A stretch of DNA of 40,098 nucleotides from an uncultured Erysipelotrichaceae bacterium (GTDB lineage: Bacteria; Bacillota_I; Bacilli_A; RFN20; CAG-826). This document shows positions 25,546 through 33,450 of this stretch, in pieces. The notes beneath the pieces were generated by a model. That model ran no database searches. It was not told the origin of the DNA and saw only the letters and a program-made list of their open reading frames with translations. Made by a program: the position numbers and the translations under genes. The DNA lies in assembly GCA_902796125.1 (NCBI GenBank), contig CADBNT010000068.1, forward strand, positions 1 to 40,098. The letters are read 5' to 3'. Position 1 is the first letter of the stretch; each line of letters begins with the position of its first letter.

Positions 25546-28182
25546 ATGGCAAAAAAGATTGTAACACCTGAAGTAGAAATCGTTGAAAATATCCATAACG
25601 AGACCATGGAAGAAATCATGTCCACTCGTTATGCAACATATGCAAAATACGTTATCCAAGATCGTGCTATTCCTGATGCTAGAGACGGATTAAAACCTGT
25701 CCAAAGACGTATCATTTATTCCATGTATAAAGAGGGTAATATTTTTACTCGTCCAACTAGAAAATGTGCTCATACAGTTGGGGCTGTTATGGGTGCTTAT
25801 CACCCACATGGTGATACTTCAATTTATGAAGCAATGGTTAGAATGAGCCAAGACTGGAAAGTTTCTGTCCCATTAATAGACTTCCAAGGTAATAATGGTT
25901 CAATCGATGCTGACCCACCAGCAGCATATCGTTACACTGAAGCACGTTTAAGCCAAATCGCTGAAGAAATGATTCGCGACATCGAAAAAGACACCGTTGA
26001 TATGGCTCTTACTTTCGATGATAAAGACTTTGAACCTGTGGTTATGCCAGCAAGATTTCCAAACCTTCTTGTCAACGGTTCCGAAGGTATTGCAGTTGCA
26101 ATAGCAACTGAAATCCCAACTCACAACCTCAAAGAGGTTATTGATGCTGTCATTTATCGCATTGGTCATGTCAGGGTTGAACCGCTCGATTTAATGGAAT
26201 TTGTAAAAGGTCCAGATTTCCCAACTGGAGGTATCATTTATAACTCTCAAGGACTAAAAGATATCTATGAAACCGGTAGGGGAAGAATCGAAGTCGCTTC
26301 CAAAACTGAAATCGTTGATAATGGCAAGGAAAAAGCCATTATTGTTACCGAAATCCCATTCAAAGCTGTCAAAAAGCAACTTGTTTATGAGATTGATATG
26401 CTTCGTTATAACAAAACTCTTCCTGGTATCCAGGAAGTTAGAGACGAATCCGACCGTCACGGTATGAGAATCGTCATCGAAGTTAAAAAAGATGCGAATG
26501 TTAATGTCATTCACAAATACTTAATGAATAAATCCGGTTTAAAGACTGGTTATTCAGCAAACATGGTTGCAATTGTTAATGGCTCGCCAAAGACAATGAA
26601 TCTTCTTGATTTTGTGGATTGCTACATTGAACATCAAGTCGATGTTATTACAAGAAGAAGCAATTTTGATCTTAAAAAATGTGAATCTCGACTCACCATC
26701 GTTGAAGGCTTAATTAAAGCCATCTCAATCCTTGATGAAGTAGTGGCAATTATTCGTTCAAGCAAGGACAAACAAGATGCCAAACTCAACCTCCAAAAGA
26801 AGTATGGTTTTAGCGAGGAACAGAGTGAAGCTATCGTCATGTTACAACTTTATAAGTTGTCTAACACCGATATTACTACGCTCGAGAATGAGAAAAAGAC
26901 CCTTGAAAAAACTATCGAATATCTCCATGGAATTTTGGAAGATAGAAAGAAACTTGATCGCCTTTTAATTTCCGATTTAAAAGCAATTGCTAATAAGTAT
27001 GGAACTGAAAGAAAAACTCAAATTGTCGAGAAGGGTGAAACAGCTCAAATCGATAAGCGCGATTTAATCGCAAAAGAAGACGTTATGGTGGCTGTAACTC
27101 GTGATGGCTATATCAAACACAGTTCCATCAAATCTTATCGTTCTAGTGGCGATAATGCTCTTCCAGGACTAAAAGAAGGCGATGTTTGTGTCTATTCTGG
27201 TCAAGCTACCACAACTGATTACTTAATATGTTTTACAAATGTTGGTAATTTCCTTTATATTCCAATCCATGAAGTTATGGAAAACAAGTGGAAAGAGGAA
27301 GGTAAACACATCAACTATCTCATTAATTTAAATCCTAATGAAAAAATAGTGCGTGCGTACACGGTTGAGAAATTTAGAGAAGATCTATTCTTTGTTCTAA
27401 CCTCAAAAAGAGGACAAATTAAACGTTTACGTTTAAGTGATTTCTCAGTCGTCCGTTATTCTAAGCCTCTTACATGTATGAAACTTCTAAGCGATGATAC
27501 TCTCGCTGATGTTACGTTTACAACCGGAAATAGTAATTTAGCCATCTTCTTAAACGATGGCGACGCCATCATGTTTAATGAAAACGATCTTCCAATGGCT
27601 GGAATGAGAAGCGGTGGTGTTAAGTCAGTTTCTAAGATGAATGGAGCAACAGTTACAAGCGTTTTAGCCTATGAGCAAGAAGAATCTGGCAAGGTTGTTT
27701 TAATCACTGATAAAGCTTGTGTTAGAATCTATGACATCAGCAAATTAGACTGCTCTTCACGTCTTGGAAAAACAAGCGTAATCTTTAGATCATTTAAGTC
27801 TGACGAACATAATTTAGTGCTTGCTAAAAAGGTTGTTCCAAACGTCGAAAAAATGCATTTTAGATTCTTAAATAATCTCAAAGAGATTAGCGAGTTCGAT
27901 GTTGATGACTTCCATCTCACTCCAATGGACCGCTATGCTAAACAAACAGTGGACATGGCAAAACGTATCCGATTAGAGATTCCGTTCCTCGAAGGTGATG
28001 ACTTTATTTCAAAGAATGTTGTCTCGCACGAAATCAAACGTCCAGAATCTGAAATTGTGACCGAAGAAGCCATCGTTGGTCCATCAACTGAAGAGAAGAA
28101 AAAAATCGAAAAAGTTGAAGAAGAGGAAAAAGGTTTCCAACAAATCTCCATCTTCGATGACGACTTCGATGAAAATAACTAA
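25546..28182 (+). CDS. parC: DNA topoisomerase IV subunit A
   Basis: DNA-cutting subunit of topoisomerase IV. It has 878 residues. The catalytic Tyr lies in AAYRYTEARL, the helix-turn-helix region has HPHGDTSIYEAMVRM (Thr at the position that is Ser80 in many ParC proteins; this may be natural in the lineage). A coiled region and a six-blade C-terminal DNA-wrapping domain follow (from about 500), with an acidic C-terminal tail (EKVEEEEKG). It lacks the GyrA-box sequence QRRGGKG as far as I can see, supporting ParC. A strong terminator follows. Confidence 0.95.
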   Translation: MAKKIVTPEVEIVENIHNETMEEIMSTRYATYAKYVIQDRAIPDARDGLKPVQRRIIYSMYKEGNIFTRPTRKCAHTVGAVMGAYHPHGDTSIYEAMVRMSQDWKVSVPLIDFQGNNGSIDADPPAAYRYTEARLSQIAEEMIRDIEKDTVDMALTFDDKDFEPVVMPARFPNLLVNGSEGIAVAIATEIPTHNLKEVIDAVIYRIGHVRVEPLDLMEFVKGPDFPTGGIIYNSQGLKDIYETGRGRIEVASKTEIVDNGKEKAIIVTEIPFKAVKKQLVYEIDMLRYNKTLPGIQEVRDESDRHGMRIVIEVKKDANVNVIHKYLMNKSGLKTGYSANMVAIVNGSPKTMNLLDFVDCYIEHQVDVITRRSNFDLKKCESRLTIVEGLIKAISILDEVVAIIRSSKDKQDAKLNLQKKYGFSEEQSEAIVMLQLYKLSNTDITTLENEKKTLEKTIEYLHGILEDRKKLDRLLISDLKAIANKYGTERKTQIVEKGETAQIDKRDLIAKEDVMVAVTRDGYIKHSSIKSYRSSGDNALPGLKEGDVCVYSGQATTTDYLICFTNVGNFLYIPIHEVMENKWKEEGKHINYLINLNPNEKIVRAYTVEKFREDLFFVLTSKRGQIKRLRLSDFSVVRYSKPLTCMKLLSDDTLADVTFTTGNSNLAIFLNDGDAIMFNENDLPMAGMRSGGVKSVSKMNGATVTSVLAYEQEESGKVVLITDKACVRIYDISKLDCSSRLGKTSVIFRSFKSDEHNLVLAKKVVPNVEKMHFRFLNNLKEISEFDVDDFHLTPMDRYAKQTVDMAKRIRLEIPFLEGDDFISKNVVSHEIKRPESEIVTEEAIVGPSTEEKKKIEKVEEEEKGFQQISIFDDDFDENN

Positions 28183-28200
28183 ATAGTTAACATTTATGTT

Positions 28201-28225
28201 AAAGCGCCACTTCGGTGGCGTTTTT
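28201..28225 (+). terminator. Rho-independent terminator after parC, UUCG loop
   Basis: Stem CGCCAC / GTGGCG closed by a TTCG tetraloop, extended by A-T pairs and followed by TTTTT. Confidence 0.95.
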
Positions 28226-28282
28226 AATACGTCTAAAATTATAGGCAAGATTAGAAAAAGTAAACTTTTACTAAAAAACATT

Positions 28283-28288
28283 TATAAT
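28283..28288 (+). promoter_or_regulatory. -10 element for the yqeG operon, leaderless
   Basis: TATAAT ends 6 bp before the yqeG ATG, so transcription is predicted to begin at or beside the start codon. The -35 is weak and no Shine-Dalgarno is present. Confidence 0.55.
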
Positions 28289-28294
28289 ATTGGT

Positions 28295-28816
28295 ATGTTA
28301 AAGGTCCGCATCCCATTTGCTCACGCCAAATCGATTTATGAGATTGATGGTGCTTTTTTCACTAAGCTTGGTGTGAAATATGTTTTAGCAGATCTTGACA
28401 ATACGCTTGATTCATATCGAGCAAAGCTTCCAACTAAACAAGCCTTTGAACTTAAAGAAAGACTCGCTAAAGAAGGTATTGAGCTAATTATTGTTAGCAA
28501 TAACACCGGGAATAGAGTTTCTACATACGCTAATGCGCTTGGAGTTAGACATTTAAACTCGGTTGGAAAGCCGTTTGCAAGCAAGCTTCTTAAGAAATTA
28601 GCAAAGCTAAACATCAAAAAAGAAGAAGCAATTATGATAGGGGATCAAGTTGTTACTGATATTACATGCGCAAATCGTGCTAAAATTAAATCAGTTTTAA
28701 CAGATAAAATCGTTAAAGAGGATCAAATTACTACCAGATTCAATCGTTTATTTGATCGTCCACTTAGACGCTCACTTAAAAAGAAGAACTTGCTAGTGGA
28801 TTGGAGGAACATCTAA
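28295..28816 (+). CDS. yqeG: YqeG-family HAD phosphatase
   Basis: HAD-superfamily hydrolase (IIIA) of uncertain substrate. It has 173 residues. Motif I is LADLDNT, motif II IIVSNNT, motif III Lys in KPFASKLLKK, motif IV MIGDQVVTDI. It heads yqeG-yqeH-nadD/yqeK-rsfS, as in Bacilli, with aroE and yhbY lost. The frame extends to 28196 through the parC terminator, so the ATG at 28295 (MLKVRIPFAHAKS) is used. It overlaps yqeH by one base. Confidence 0.93.
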   Translation: MLKVRIPFAHAKSIYEIDGAFFTKLGVKYVLADLDNTLDSYRAKLPTKQAFELKERLAKEGIELIIVSNNTGNRVSTYANALGVRHLNSVGKPFASKLLKKLAKLNIKKEEAIMIGDQVVTDITCANRAKIKSVLTDKIVKEDQITTRFNRLFDRPLRRSLKKKNLLVDWRNI

Positions 28817-29964
28817 TGGCTCAAATTTCTCAAATCAGACGTTGCTACAACTGTGGTGCAGTTTTGCAATCCGATGACCCAACAAAAGTTGGTTATGTAA
28901 AAAAAGAAACTCTCGAGAATGCTTCTCAGAACTTCTTGTTCTGCGATAGTTGCTTTGAACTCGAAAGACATCGTCCACTTAGCAACGAACCTACAGTTGA
29001 TCCTGAATTTTTAACTATGTTAAACGAAGCAAAGAAGAAAGATGCGTTAATCGTTTATGTTATTAACCTTTTCTCATTTGAAGCTAGCTTCGCTAAATCA
29101 ATTAACGAAATCCTTCAAGGAATGAATATTCTTGTCGTAGGAAATAAACTCGACCTTCTTCCTGTTGGAACTAAATATGAAGAAACTGCCGAATATGTCG
29201 CTCATAGATTTAGAGCTTCTGGCTTAACCATCCAAAGAGACAACGTTATTTTAGCAAACGCCTTTGATGATGAAATGGCATTCCAAATCATCACCCGCAT
29301 TTATGAACTTAAAAACGGTAAAGACGTTTACATTATCGGTTCTCAACTTGCTGGTAAAGCTACGCTTATTTCTTCATTCTTACGTGTTTACAATAACCTT
29401 TCACAAGGTAATATTGTTACCGAAACTTATCCAGGTACATCATTAAGAATGATGAAGATACCTTTAAACAAGCGTTCAGCAATGTATAACACTCCTGGAA
29501 TTAGCATTGATAACTCCATCTTATTTGATTTAGATAAGCCAACTCTTCGTCAAATTTATTTAACAGAACCAGTTAAAGGACGCGATATTTCATTTGCTCC
29601 AGGACAAGCTGTTTATTTTGGTGGACTTGCTTTCATTGAATTTATTTCAGGTAAGAAAACAACTCTTACATGCTATTTCCACGATAACGTTCAACTTCGA
29701 AGAGTAGCAGCAAAGAAAGCTGAAGAAAAATTCGTTCAACTTATTTCTCGTAAATCACTCAAACCATCTCTTAGTAAAACTAAGAGCATTAAAGATATGG
29801 ACGTCTTTGAGATTAAAATCACCGAATCTAATCTCCGCGATATCGGAATTCAAGGTTTAGGATGGTTCTCATTCCTTGCTGGAGCACAAACATTTAGAAT
29901 TTATGTTCCAAAAGGTATTTCTGTTTATACTTCTCGTCCAAAATTCTATCCAAAGAAAAGATAA
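28816..29964 (+). CDS. yqeH: YqeH-type ribosome-assembly protein with eroded GTPase motifs
   Basis: Circularly permuted GTPase family for 30S assembly, 382 residues. The zinc finger has Cys10, Cys13, Cys43 and Cys46. Motif order is permuted: G4 VGNKLDLLP (108-116) is intact, but G5 reads ANA (147-149). The P-loop is GSQLAGKAT (175-183), with Ala182 where Ser/Thr binds Mg. G3 is NTPG (225-228) instead of DTPG. The C-terminal domain is normal in length. GTP binding is possible, but hydrolysis looks impaired. The ATG at 28816 follows TTGGAGG and overlaps the yqeG stop. Confidence 0.93.
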   Translation: MAQISQIRRCYNCGAVLQSDDPTKVGYVKKETLENASQNFLFCDSCFELERHRPLSNEPTVDPEFLTMLNEAKKKDALIVYVINLFSFEASFAKSINEILQGMNILVVGNKLDLLPVGTKYEETAEYVAHRFRASGLTIQRDNVILANAFDDEMAFQIITRIYELKNGKDVYIIGSQLAGKATLISSFLRVYNNLSQGNIVTETYPGTSLRMMKIPLNKRSAMYNTPGISIDNSILFDLDKPTLRQIYLTEPVKGRDISFAPGQAVYFGGLAFIEFISGKKTTLTCYFHDNVQLRRVAAKKAEEKFVQLISRKSLKPSLSKTKSIKDMDVFEIKITESNLRDIGIQGLGWFSFLAGAQTFRIYVPKGISVYTSRPKFYPKKR

Positions 29965-29966
29965 CA

Positions 29967-31073
29967 ATGTCTAACATAATTATTTTTGGCGGTACATTTG
30001 ATCCAATTCATAACGGACATCTGCGAATAGCTTTAGACGCTTCGCTTAAATTAAACGCAGATGTCATTTTTGTGCCATCAAAATCTCCACGTTGGAAAAC
30101 TCCCTTAACAGCAGTGGAACATCACGTCAAAATGCTTAAAATCGCGATGAAAAACGCTCCTGCTGGTTCACAGATATCTGATTATGAACTTAAAAGCGAT
30201 TCTCCAATCAATTATTCAATTGATACAGTGAGATACTTTCGTAAGAAATATCCTAAAGCAAAACTTTATTTTCTAATTGGTGCTGATCAAGTTAATCGTT
30301 TTGCAGAATGGAAAAACGCTGAAGAATTATCTAGACTTGCAACTGTAACCTTTGTTGCAAGACCTAAACATAATTTAGATAAACTTGTTATTCAAACATA
30401 TAACATGCTCGATTTATCTTTTATGGAAAGCGGTGATGTCTCATCAACTGATTTCAGAGAAATGAGAACACTTGACATTCCAACCGATGTATTGAAATAC
30501 ATCGAACAGAATAGACTCTACTTTGTAGGTAAGATTGCAAATTATATAACTGAAAAGAGACTTGAACATTCGATTCAAGTTGCAAATTTAGCTTATTCAA
30601 TCGCAAGATTTAATAAATTAGATCATCCAGAGAAATATTATTTCACTGGTTTACTCCATGATATTGGTAAAACTCCGAATATGAGTGGTGATGAAGCAGA
30701 AGAATTTATGAAGAAGCATTTTCCTAAATATGTAAATCTTCCTAAATTTTCATATCACCAATTTATTGGTGCTTATATTGCTGAACATGATTTTGGTATT
30801 AAAGATAAAGATATACTTAACGCTATTTGCTTTCACTGTACTGGCGTAGATAATATGTCGCCATTAGGAATGGTGGTGTATGCAGCGGATAAAATTGAGC
30901 CAACCCGCCAATTTGACTCTAGATGGCTCATCAATTCCTGTTTAAGAGATTGGAAACAAGGATTTTTAGATACTCTAACAGATAACAAGAAGTACTTGCT
31001 CGCTCATAACAAGGATATTTCTAATGAACTCACCGATAGATGTTTCAAAATGTATTTAGAAGGAAATAAATAA
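29967..31073 (+). CDS. nadD: Fused NadD nucleotidyltransferase and YqeK HD hydrolase
   Basis: A 368-residue two-domain protein. Residues 1-187 are nicotinate-mononucleotide adenylyltransferase: GGTFDPIHNGH (8-18) and SSTDFR (159-164), making deamido-NAD. Residues 188-368 are the HD hydrolase YqeK, known in other bacteria as a symmetric Ap4A hydrolase: His201, His231-Asp232 (LLHDIGK), and FHCTG. In Bacillus these are adjacent separate genes; fusions are known in mycoplasmas. The fusion is in frame with no sign of sequencing error. It sits 2 bp after yqeH and 1 bp before rsfS. Confidence 0.95.
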   Translation: MSNIIIFGGTFDPIHNGHLRIALDASLKLNADVIFVPSKSPRWKTPLTAVEHHVKMLKIAMKNAPAGSQISDYELKSDSPINYSIDTVRYFRKKYPKAKLYFLIGADQVNRFAEWKNAEELSRLATVTFVARPKHNLDKLVIQTYNMLDLSFMESGDVSSTDFREMRTLDIPTDVLKYIEQNRLYFVGKIANYITEKRLEHSIQVANLAYSIARFNKLDHPEKYYFTGLLHDIGKTPNMSGDEAEEFMKKHFPKYVNLPKFSYHQFIGAYIAEHDFGIKDKDILNAICFHCTGVDNMSPLGMVVYAADKIEPTRQFDSRWLINSCLRDWKQGFLDTLTDNKKYLLAHNKDISNELTDRCFKMYLEGNK

Positions 31074-31074
31074 T

Positions 31075-31392
31075 ATGGACAAGATTACAAAATTAGCAAA
31101 GAAAGTTCTCGAAGATCATAAAGCCGAGGATGTAGTGGTCATCGATGTAAAGGAAAAGACACCATTCGCTGATTATTACGTTTTAGCAACAGCGACAAAT
31201 AACCGCCAACTCAACGCCTTAGCAGAAATTGTTGAAGAGGAACTTGAGAAAGCAAAATTCTCAGTCGGCCACATTGAAGGAAAACCTGAATCTGGTTGGA
31301 TCTTAATTGACGCTCATCACGTGATAATTAATATCTTCAGTAGAGAAGAACGTGAGAGAATTTCCTTAGACGAATTGCTTGCTCGTAAATAA
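31075..31392 (+). CDS. rsfS: Ribosomal silencing factor RsfS
   Basis: Binds L14 on the 50S subunit and blocks subunit joining under poor nutrition. It has 105 residues. Family motifs: DKITKLAKKVLEDHKAED at the start, FADYYVLATATNNRQ, and GKPESGWILIDAHHVIINIF. It is the last gene of the yqeG operon, ends in a terminator, and is the last rightward housekeeping gene before the polarity switch. Confidence 0.96.
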   Translation: MDKITKLAKKVLEDHKAEDVVVIDVKEKTPFADYYVLATATNNRQLNALAEIVEEELEKAKFSVGHIEGKPESGWILIDAHHVIINIFSREERERISLDELLARK

Positions 31393-31411
31393 GATAATCA
31401 ATAGAAGATAG

Positions 31412-31438
31412 ACGTGCTGAAGGGCACGTTTTCTTTTT
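31412..31438 (+). terminator. Rho-independent terminator after rsfS
   Basis: Stem ACGTGC / GCACGT with a TGAAGG loop, followed by TTTTCTTTTT. It ends just where the first DnaA box begins. Confidence 0.9.
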
Positions 31439-31445
31439 ATCCACA
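31437..31445 (+). promoter_or_regulatory. DnaA box 1
   Basis: TTATCCACA, an exact match to the high-affinity DnaA box, 29 bp left of the dif-like site and touching the rsfS terminator T-run. Confidence 0.6.
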
Positions 31446-31474
31446 CTTTTTAATACAAACTTGAAAACAATAGA

Positions 31475-31502
31475 ACTTCGTATAATGACTATTATGTTAA
31501 CC
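31475..31502 (+). other. dif-like chromosome-dimer resolution site
   Basis: Left (XerC-type) arm ACTTCGTATAA at 31475-31485, 6 bp centre TGACTA, right (XerD-type) arm TTATGTTAACC at 31492-31502. The 11-6-11 layout and both arms resemble known dif sites; from memory, 18 of 22 arm positions match Bacillus subtilis dif, and the right arm shares TTATGTTAA with E. coli. It lies at the point where gene direction flips from rightward to leftward, as expected for the terminus. A XerD-type recombinase gene is about 4 kb away. Confidence 0.85.
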
Positions 31503-31588
31503 AAATAACCTAAAATAAAGAATTAATCGAATAAAATAGTTAATCGAAGTCTTTGAATTAGCGACTTAACAATAGTCTAAAACTAGAG

Positions 31589-31597
31589 TTATCCACA
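31589..31597 (+). promoter_or_regulatory. DnaA box 2
   Basis: A second exact TTATCCACA in the same orientation, 152 bp from box 1. The pair brackets the dif-like site. Confidence 0.6.
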
Positions 31598-31611
31598 TAA
31601 AATTGAAAATC

Positions 31612-31636
31612 TAAAACTACTAATTATCTACTAATT
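31612..31636 (-). repeat. TAGTA repeat pair, 11 bp spacing, after the ABC permease
   Basis: On the minus strand AATTAGTAGATAATTAGTAG. Cores at 31629-31633 and 31618-31622 are 11 bp apart. A third TAGTA at 31647-31651 is out of phase. It lies about 50 bp after the permease stop in sense orientation. Confidence 0.6.
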
Positions 31637-31686
31637 GTTAGTTCCCTACTATCAAATTTCTCGATTAGATAATATATGTTTTCGCC

Positions 31687-32460
31687 CTATTTGCTATGAG
31701 CGTTTTTGTTCAATTTTCCTTTAACAATCATTGCTCCAAGCGTAATTAAAAGCATGAGAACAACTGCGATTGTTGTATAGGCAAATACACCTGTCATATT
31801 TGTTGGATCATCCACTTGTGCACCACGGATTAAACAGCCTATTCCATTCTTAGTTGAGCCGGTAATGACCTCTGCCATAATCTCTACTTTGAACGACAAA
31901 GAGAAGCTTGAGACAACGCCAACAACAATATACGGAATAGCGATTGGAAGTCTTACTTTAAATAAAGTATTGAGCCTTTTGGAGCCATCCACGCGAGTTG
32001 ATTCAATGATATTTTGGTCAATATTCTTAAGTCCACCCGCAATTGCTTCATAAAGAATTGGAAGACAAATAAGAATAACAACATACAAAGGTGCGTTGCT
32101 TGATCCTGCTAATACGATGAATAGAAAAACAACTGCCGCCGTTGGAATAGCTTTAAGTACAGTCATTGTTGGAGTTAGGAAATGATACATCTTTTCGTTA
32201 TCGTACACTAGCATAGCTAGTAAGAAGGCTAAAACAAAGGATATAGCAAAACCAATAAGTAAGCGTAGAAGAGAATAACCGATGCTCACCCATGTATCTA
32301 AATTTCCAAGCAGTTTAAAAGCTTCACCAAAGGTGACGATTGGATTTGGAACAATCATCTCATTGAAATCGATGAGAATGGAAATTATCCACCATAGTCC
32401 AATAAAGAAGATGGCGCCATATAAAAACAACAGATATTTATTAGAAATAAATTTCTTCAT
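31687..32460 (-). CDS. ABC transporter permease, NitT/TauT (SsuC-like) type
   Basis: Membrane subunit of an importer, 257 residues with about six transmembrane helices. The ATPase-contact loop is EAIAGGLKNIDQNIIESTRVDG, split as EAIAGGL near residue 138 and the conserved Gly in VDG. It is related to permeases for nitrate, taurine, sulfonate or thiamine precursors; the substrate cannot be read from sequence. It overlaps the binding-protein gene by 20 bp. No ATPase gene accompanies it, so the ATPase must be supplied from elsewhere. Confidence 0.88.
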   Translation of the reverse strand: MKKFISNKYLLFLYGAIFFIGLWWIISILIDFNEMIVPNPIVTFGEAFKLLGNLDTWVSIGYSLLRLLIGFAISFVLAFLLAMLVYDNEKMYHFLTPTMTVLKAIPTAAVVFLFIVLAGSSNAPLYVVILICLPILYEAIAGGLKNIDQNIIESTRVDGSKRLNTLFKVRLPIAIPYIVVGVVSSFSLSFKVEIMAEVITGSTKNGIGCLIRGAQVDDPTNMTGVFAYTTIAVVLMLLITLGAMIVKGKLNKNAHSK

Positions 32461-33376
32461 TAGTCTCCGCTATATTAAAGATGGAAAGGAATTTGTCGAT
32501 TCCAGCTTTGTTTTCTTTAGCGTATTTAAATCCAAGACCTAAACCATTCTTTTTTTCACCTATGACAGATGGAATGATGTCTGGATTAACGCCATAAAAA
32601 GATGATGGATTAGAAGCTTTCTTAATGCCTTCCACCACTGATTCAGAATTTTTAAGTCCTGCTTCAATGTCTTCTTTTAAGGAATTTAAGAATGATTTTA
32701 CGAGTTCTTTATCTGAATCTTTGTTTACAAAGACTGAAGCTTGGAACATTTCTAGTCCGTTACTTTTTTGTTTATAAAGTTCTTGAATGTTTGAGTAAAC
32801 GCTACGATCTGGTTTTTGTCCTAAAACGGTCGAAACAGCTGGTTCTGCAAGCAAAACATAATCGACTGGATGATTGTCGTCAGCAAGGTTGATTCCGCTC
32901 GCTAAACACTTGGATGCGTCACTTGCTGCAGTCACATAGTGAATTCCGTCATTTAATTCAGTTCCATAAACATAATGGAAAAGTAAATCTGGTAAGTTTC
33001 CTTGTTGGAATAAAACGATGTAGTCATCTTTATCCATAACTCCATCAGCGTCATGCCCGGTAGCACATACGAATAAATTACCAAAGGTAATAGTTGCTGC
33101 GATTTGATAATTTACACCTTTATTTACAATTGCTTGGATGCCAGCATTTGTTGGTAAAACGACGATGTCTTTAGATGCTTTGACCATAGTTGGTAAGATT
33201 CCTGTCGCTGCATCAGCATTTGTTTCAAATAAAGGATCTTCAGCGTATTTATAAAAGGCAACTGCTGGGGCTCCTGTTGGAGCAATAATAGATAAGTTAT
33301 GTTCATATGGAGCAATACTTGAACAACTAGCGAGTATTGGCGCTACCATCAGTAATGTAATTAATTGATTTTTCAT
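32441..33376 (-). CDS. ABC transporter substrate-binding lipoprotein, NitT/TauT-like
   Basis: Surface lipoprotein of 311 residues. A short signal peptide ends in a lipobox (ILASC, Cys17), so it is lipid-anchored. The mature part starts with APTGAPAVAFYKYA, a strand-turn typical of NMT1/NitT-type periplasmic-binding fold proteins. It is cotranscribed with the permease. The start codon follows AAGAAGGAAA. The gene diverges from a Crp-type regulator with a CRP-like palindrome between them. The ligand is unknown. Confidence 0.87.
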   Translation of the reverse strand: MKNQLITLLMVAPILASCSSIAPYEHNLSIIAPTGAPAVAFYKYAEDPLFETNADAATGILPTMVKASKDIVVLPTNAGIQAIVNKGVNYQIAATITFGNLFVCATGHDADGVMDKDDYIVLFQQGNLPDLLFHYVYGTELNDGIHYVTAASDASKCLASGINLADDNHPVDYVLLAEPAVSTVLGQKPDRSVYSNIQELYKQKSNGLEMFQASVFVNKDSDKELVKSFLNSLKEDIEAGLKNSESVVEGIKKASNPSSFYGVNPDIIPSVIGEKKNGLGLGFKYAKENKAGIDKFLSIFNIAETNEEIYF

Positions 33377-33427
33377 AAGTATTTCCTTCTTTGTGGTGAT
33401 ATTTTAAAAAATATGTTTTAATAAATA

Positions 33428-33443
33428 TGTGATTTGAATCACG
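33428..33443. promoter_or_regulatory. CRP/FNR-type operator in the transporter-regulator gap
   Basis: TGTGATTTGAATCACG matches TGTGA-N6-TCACA at 9 of 10 positions. It lies 7 bp before the crp-like ATG and about 50 bp upstream of the binding-protein start. It is well placed to repress its own gene and to control the transporter. Confidence 0.75.
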
Positions 33444-33450
33444 AAATTAT

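Larger units (their letters stand above)
31503..31686. other. Rest of the 294 bp gap right of dif
   Basis: No reading frame is supported. It holds two direct copies of TTAATCGAA (31523-31531 and 31540-31548, 17 bp apart), a partial inverse TCGATTAG near 31661, the second DnaA box, and a TAGTA repeat pair. It is very AT-rich. No clear terminator for the leftward transporter was found. Confidence 0.5.

Noticed and set aside
23601-28182. gyrB-gyrA instead of parE-parC
   Set aside because: The plsY-parE-parC context and no visible GyrA box favour topoisomerase IV; a genome-wide check for a second pair would settle it.
28196-28294. Upstream extension of YqeG
   Set aside because: It would be translated through the parC terminator; the homology starts at 28295.
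31393-31686. Replication origin because of two DnaA boxes
   Set aside because: Genes converge on this gap, dnaA/dnaN are not adjacent, and a dif-like site sits in the middle. Terminus fits better.
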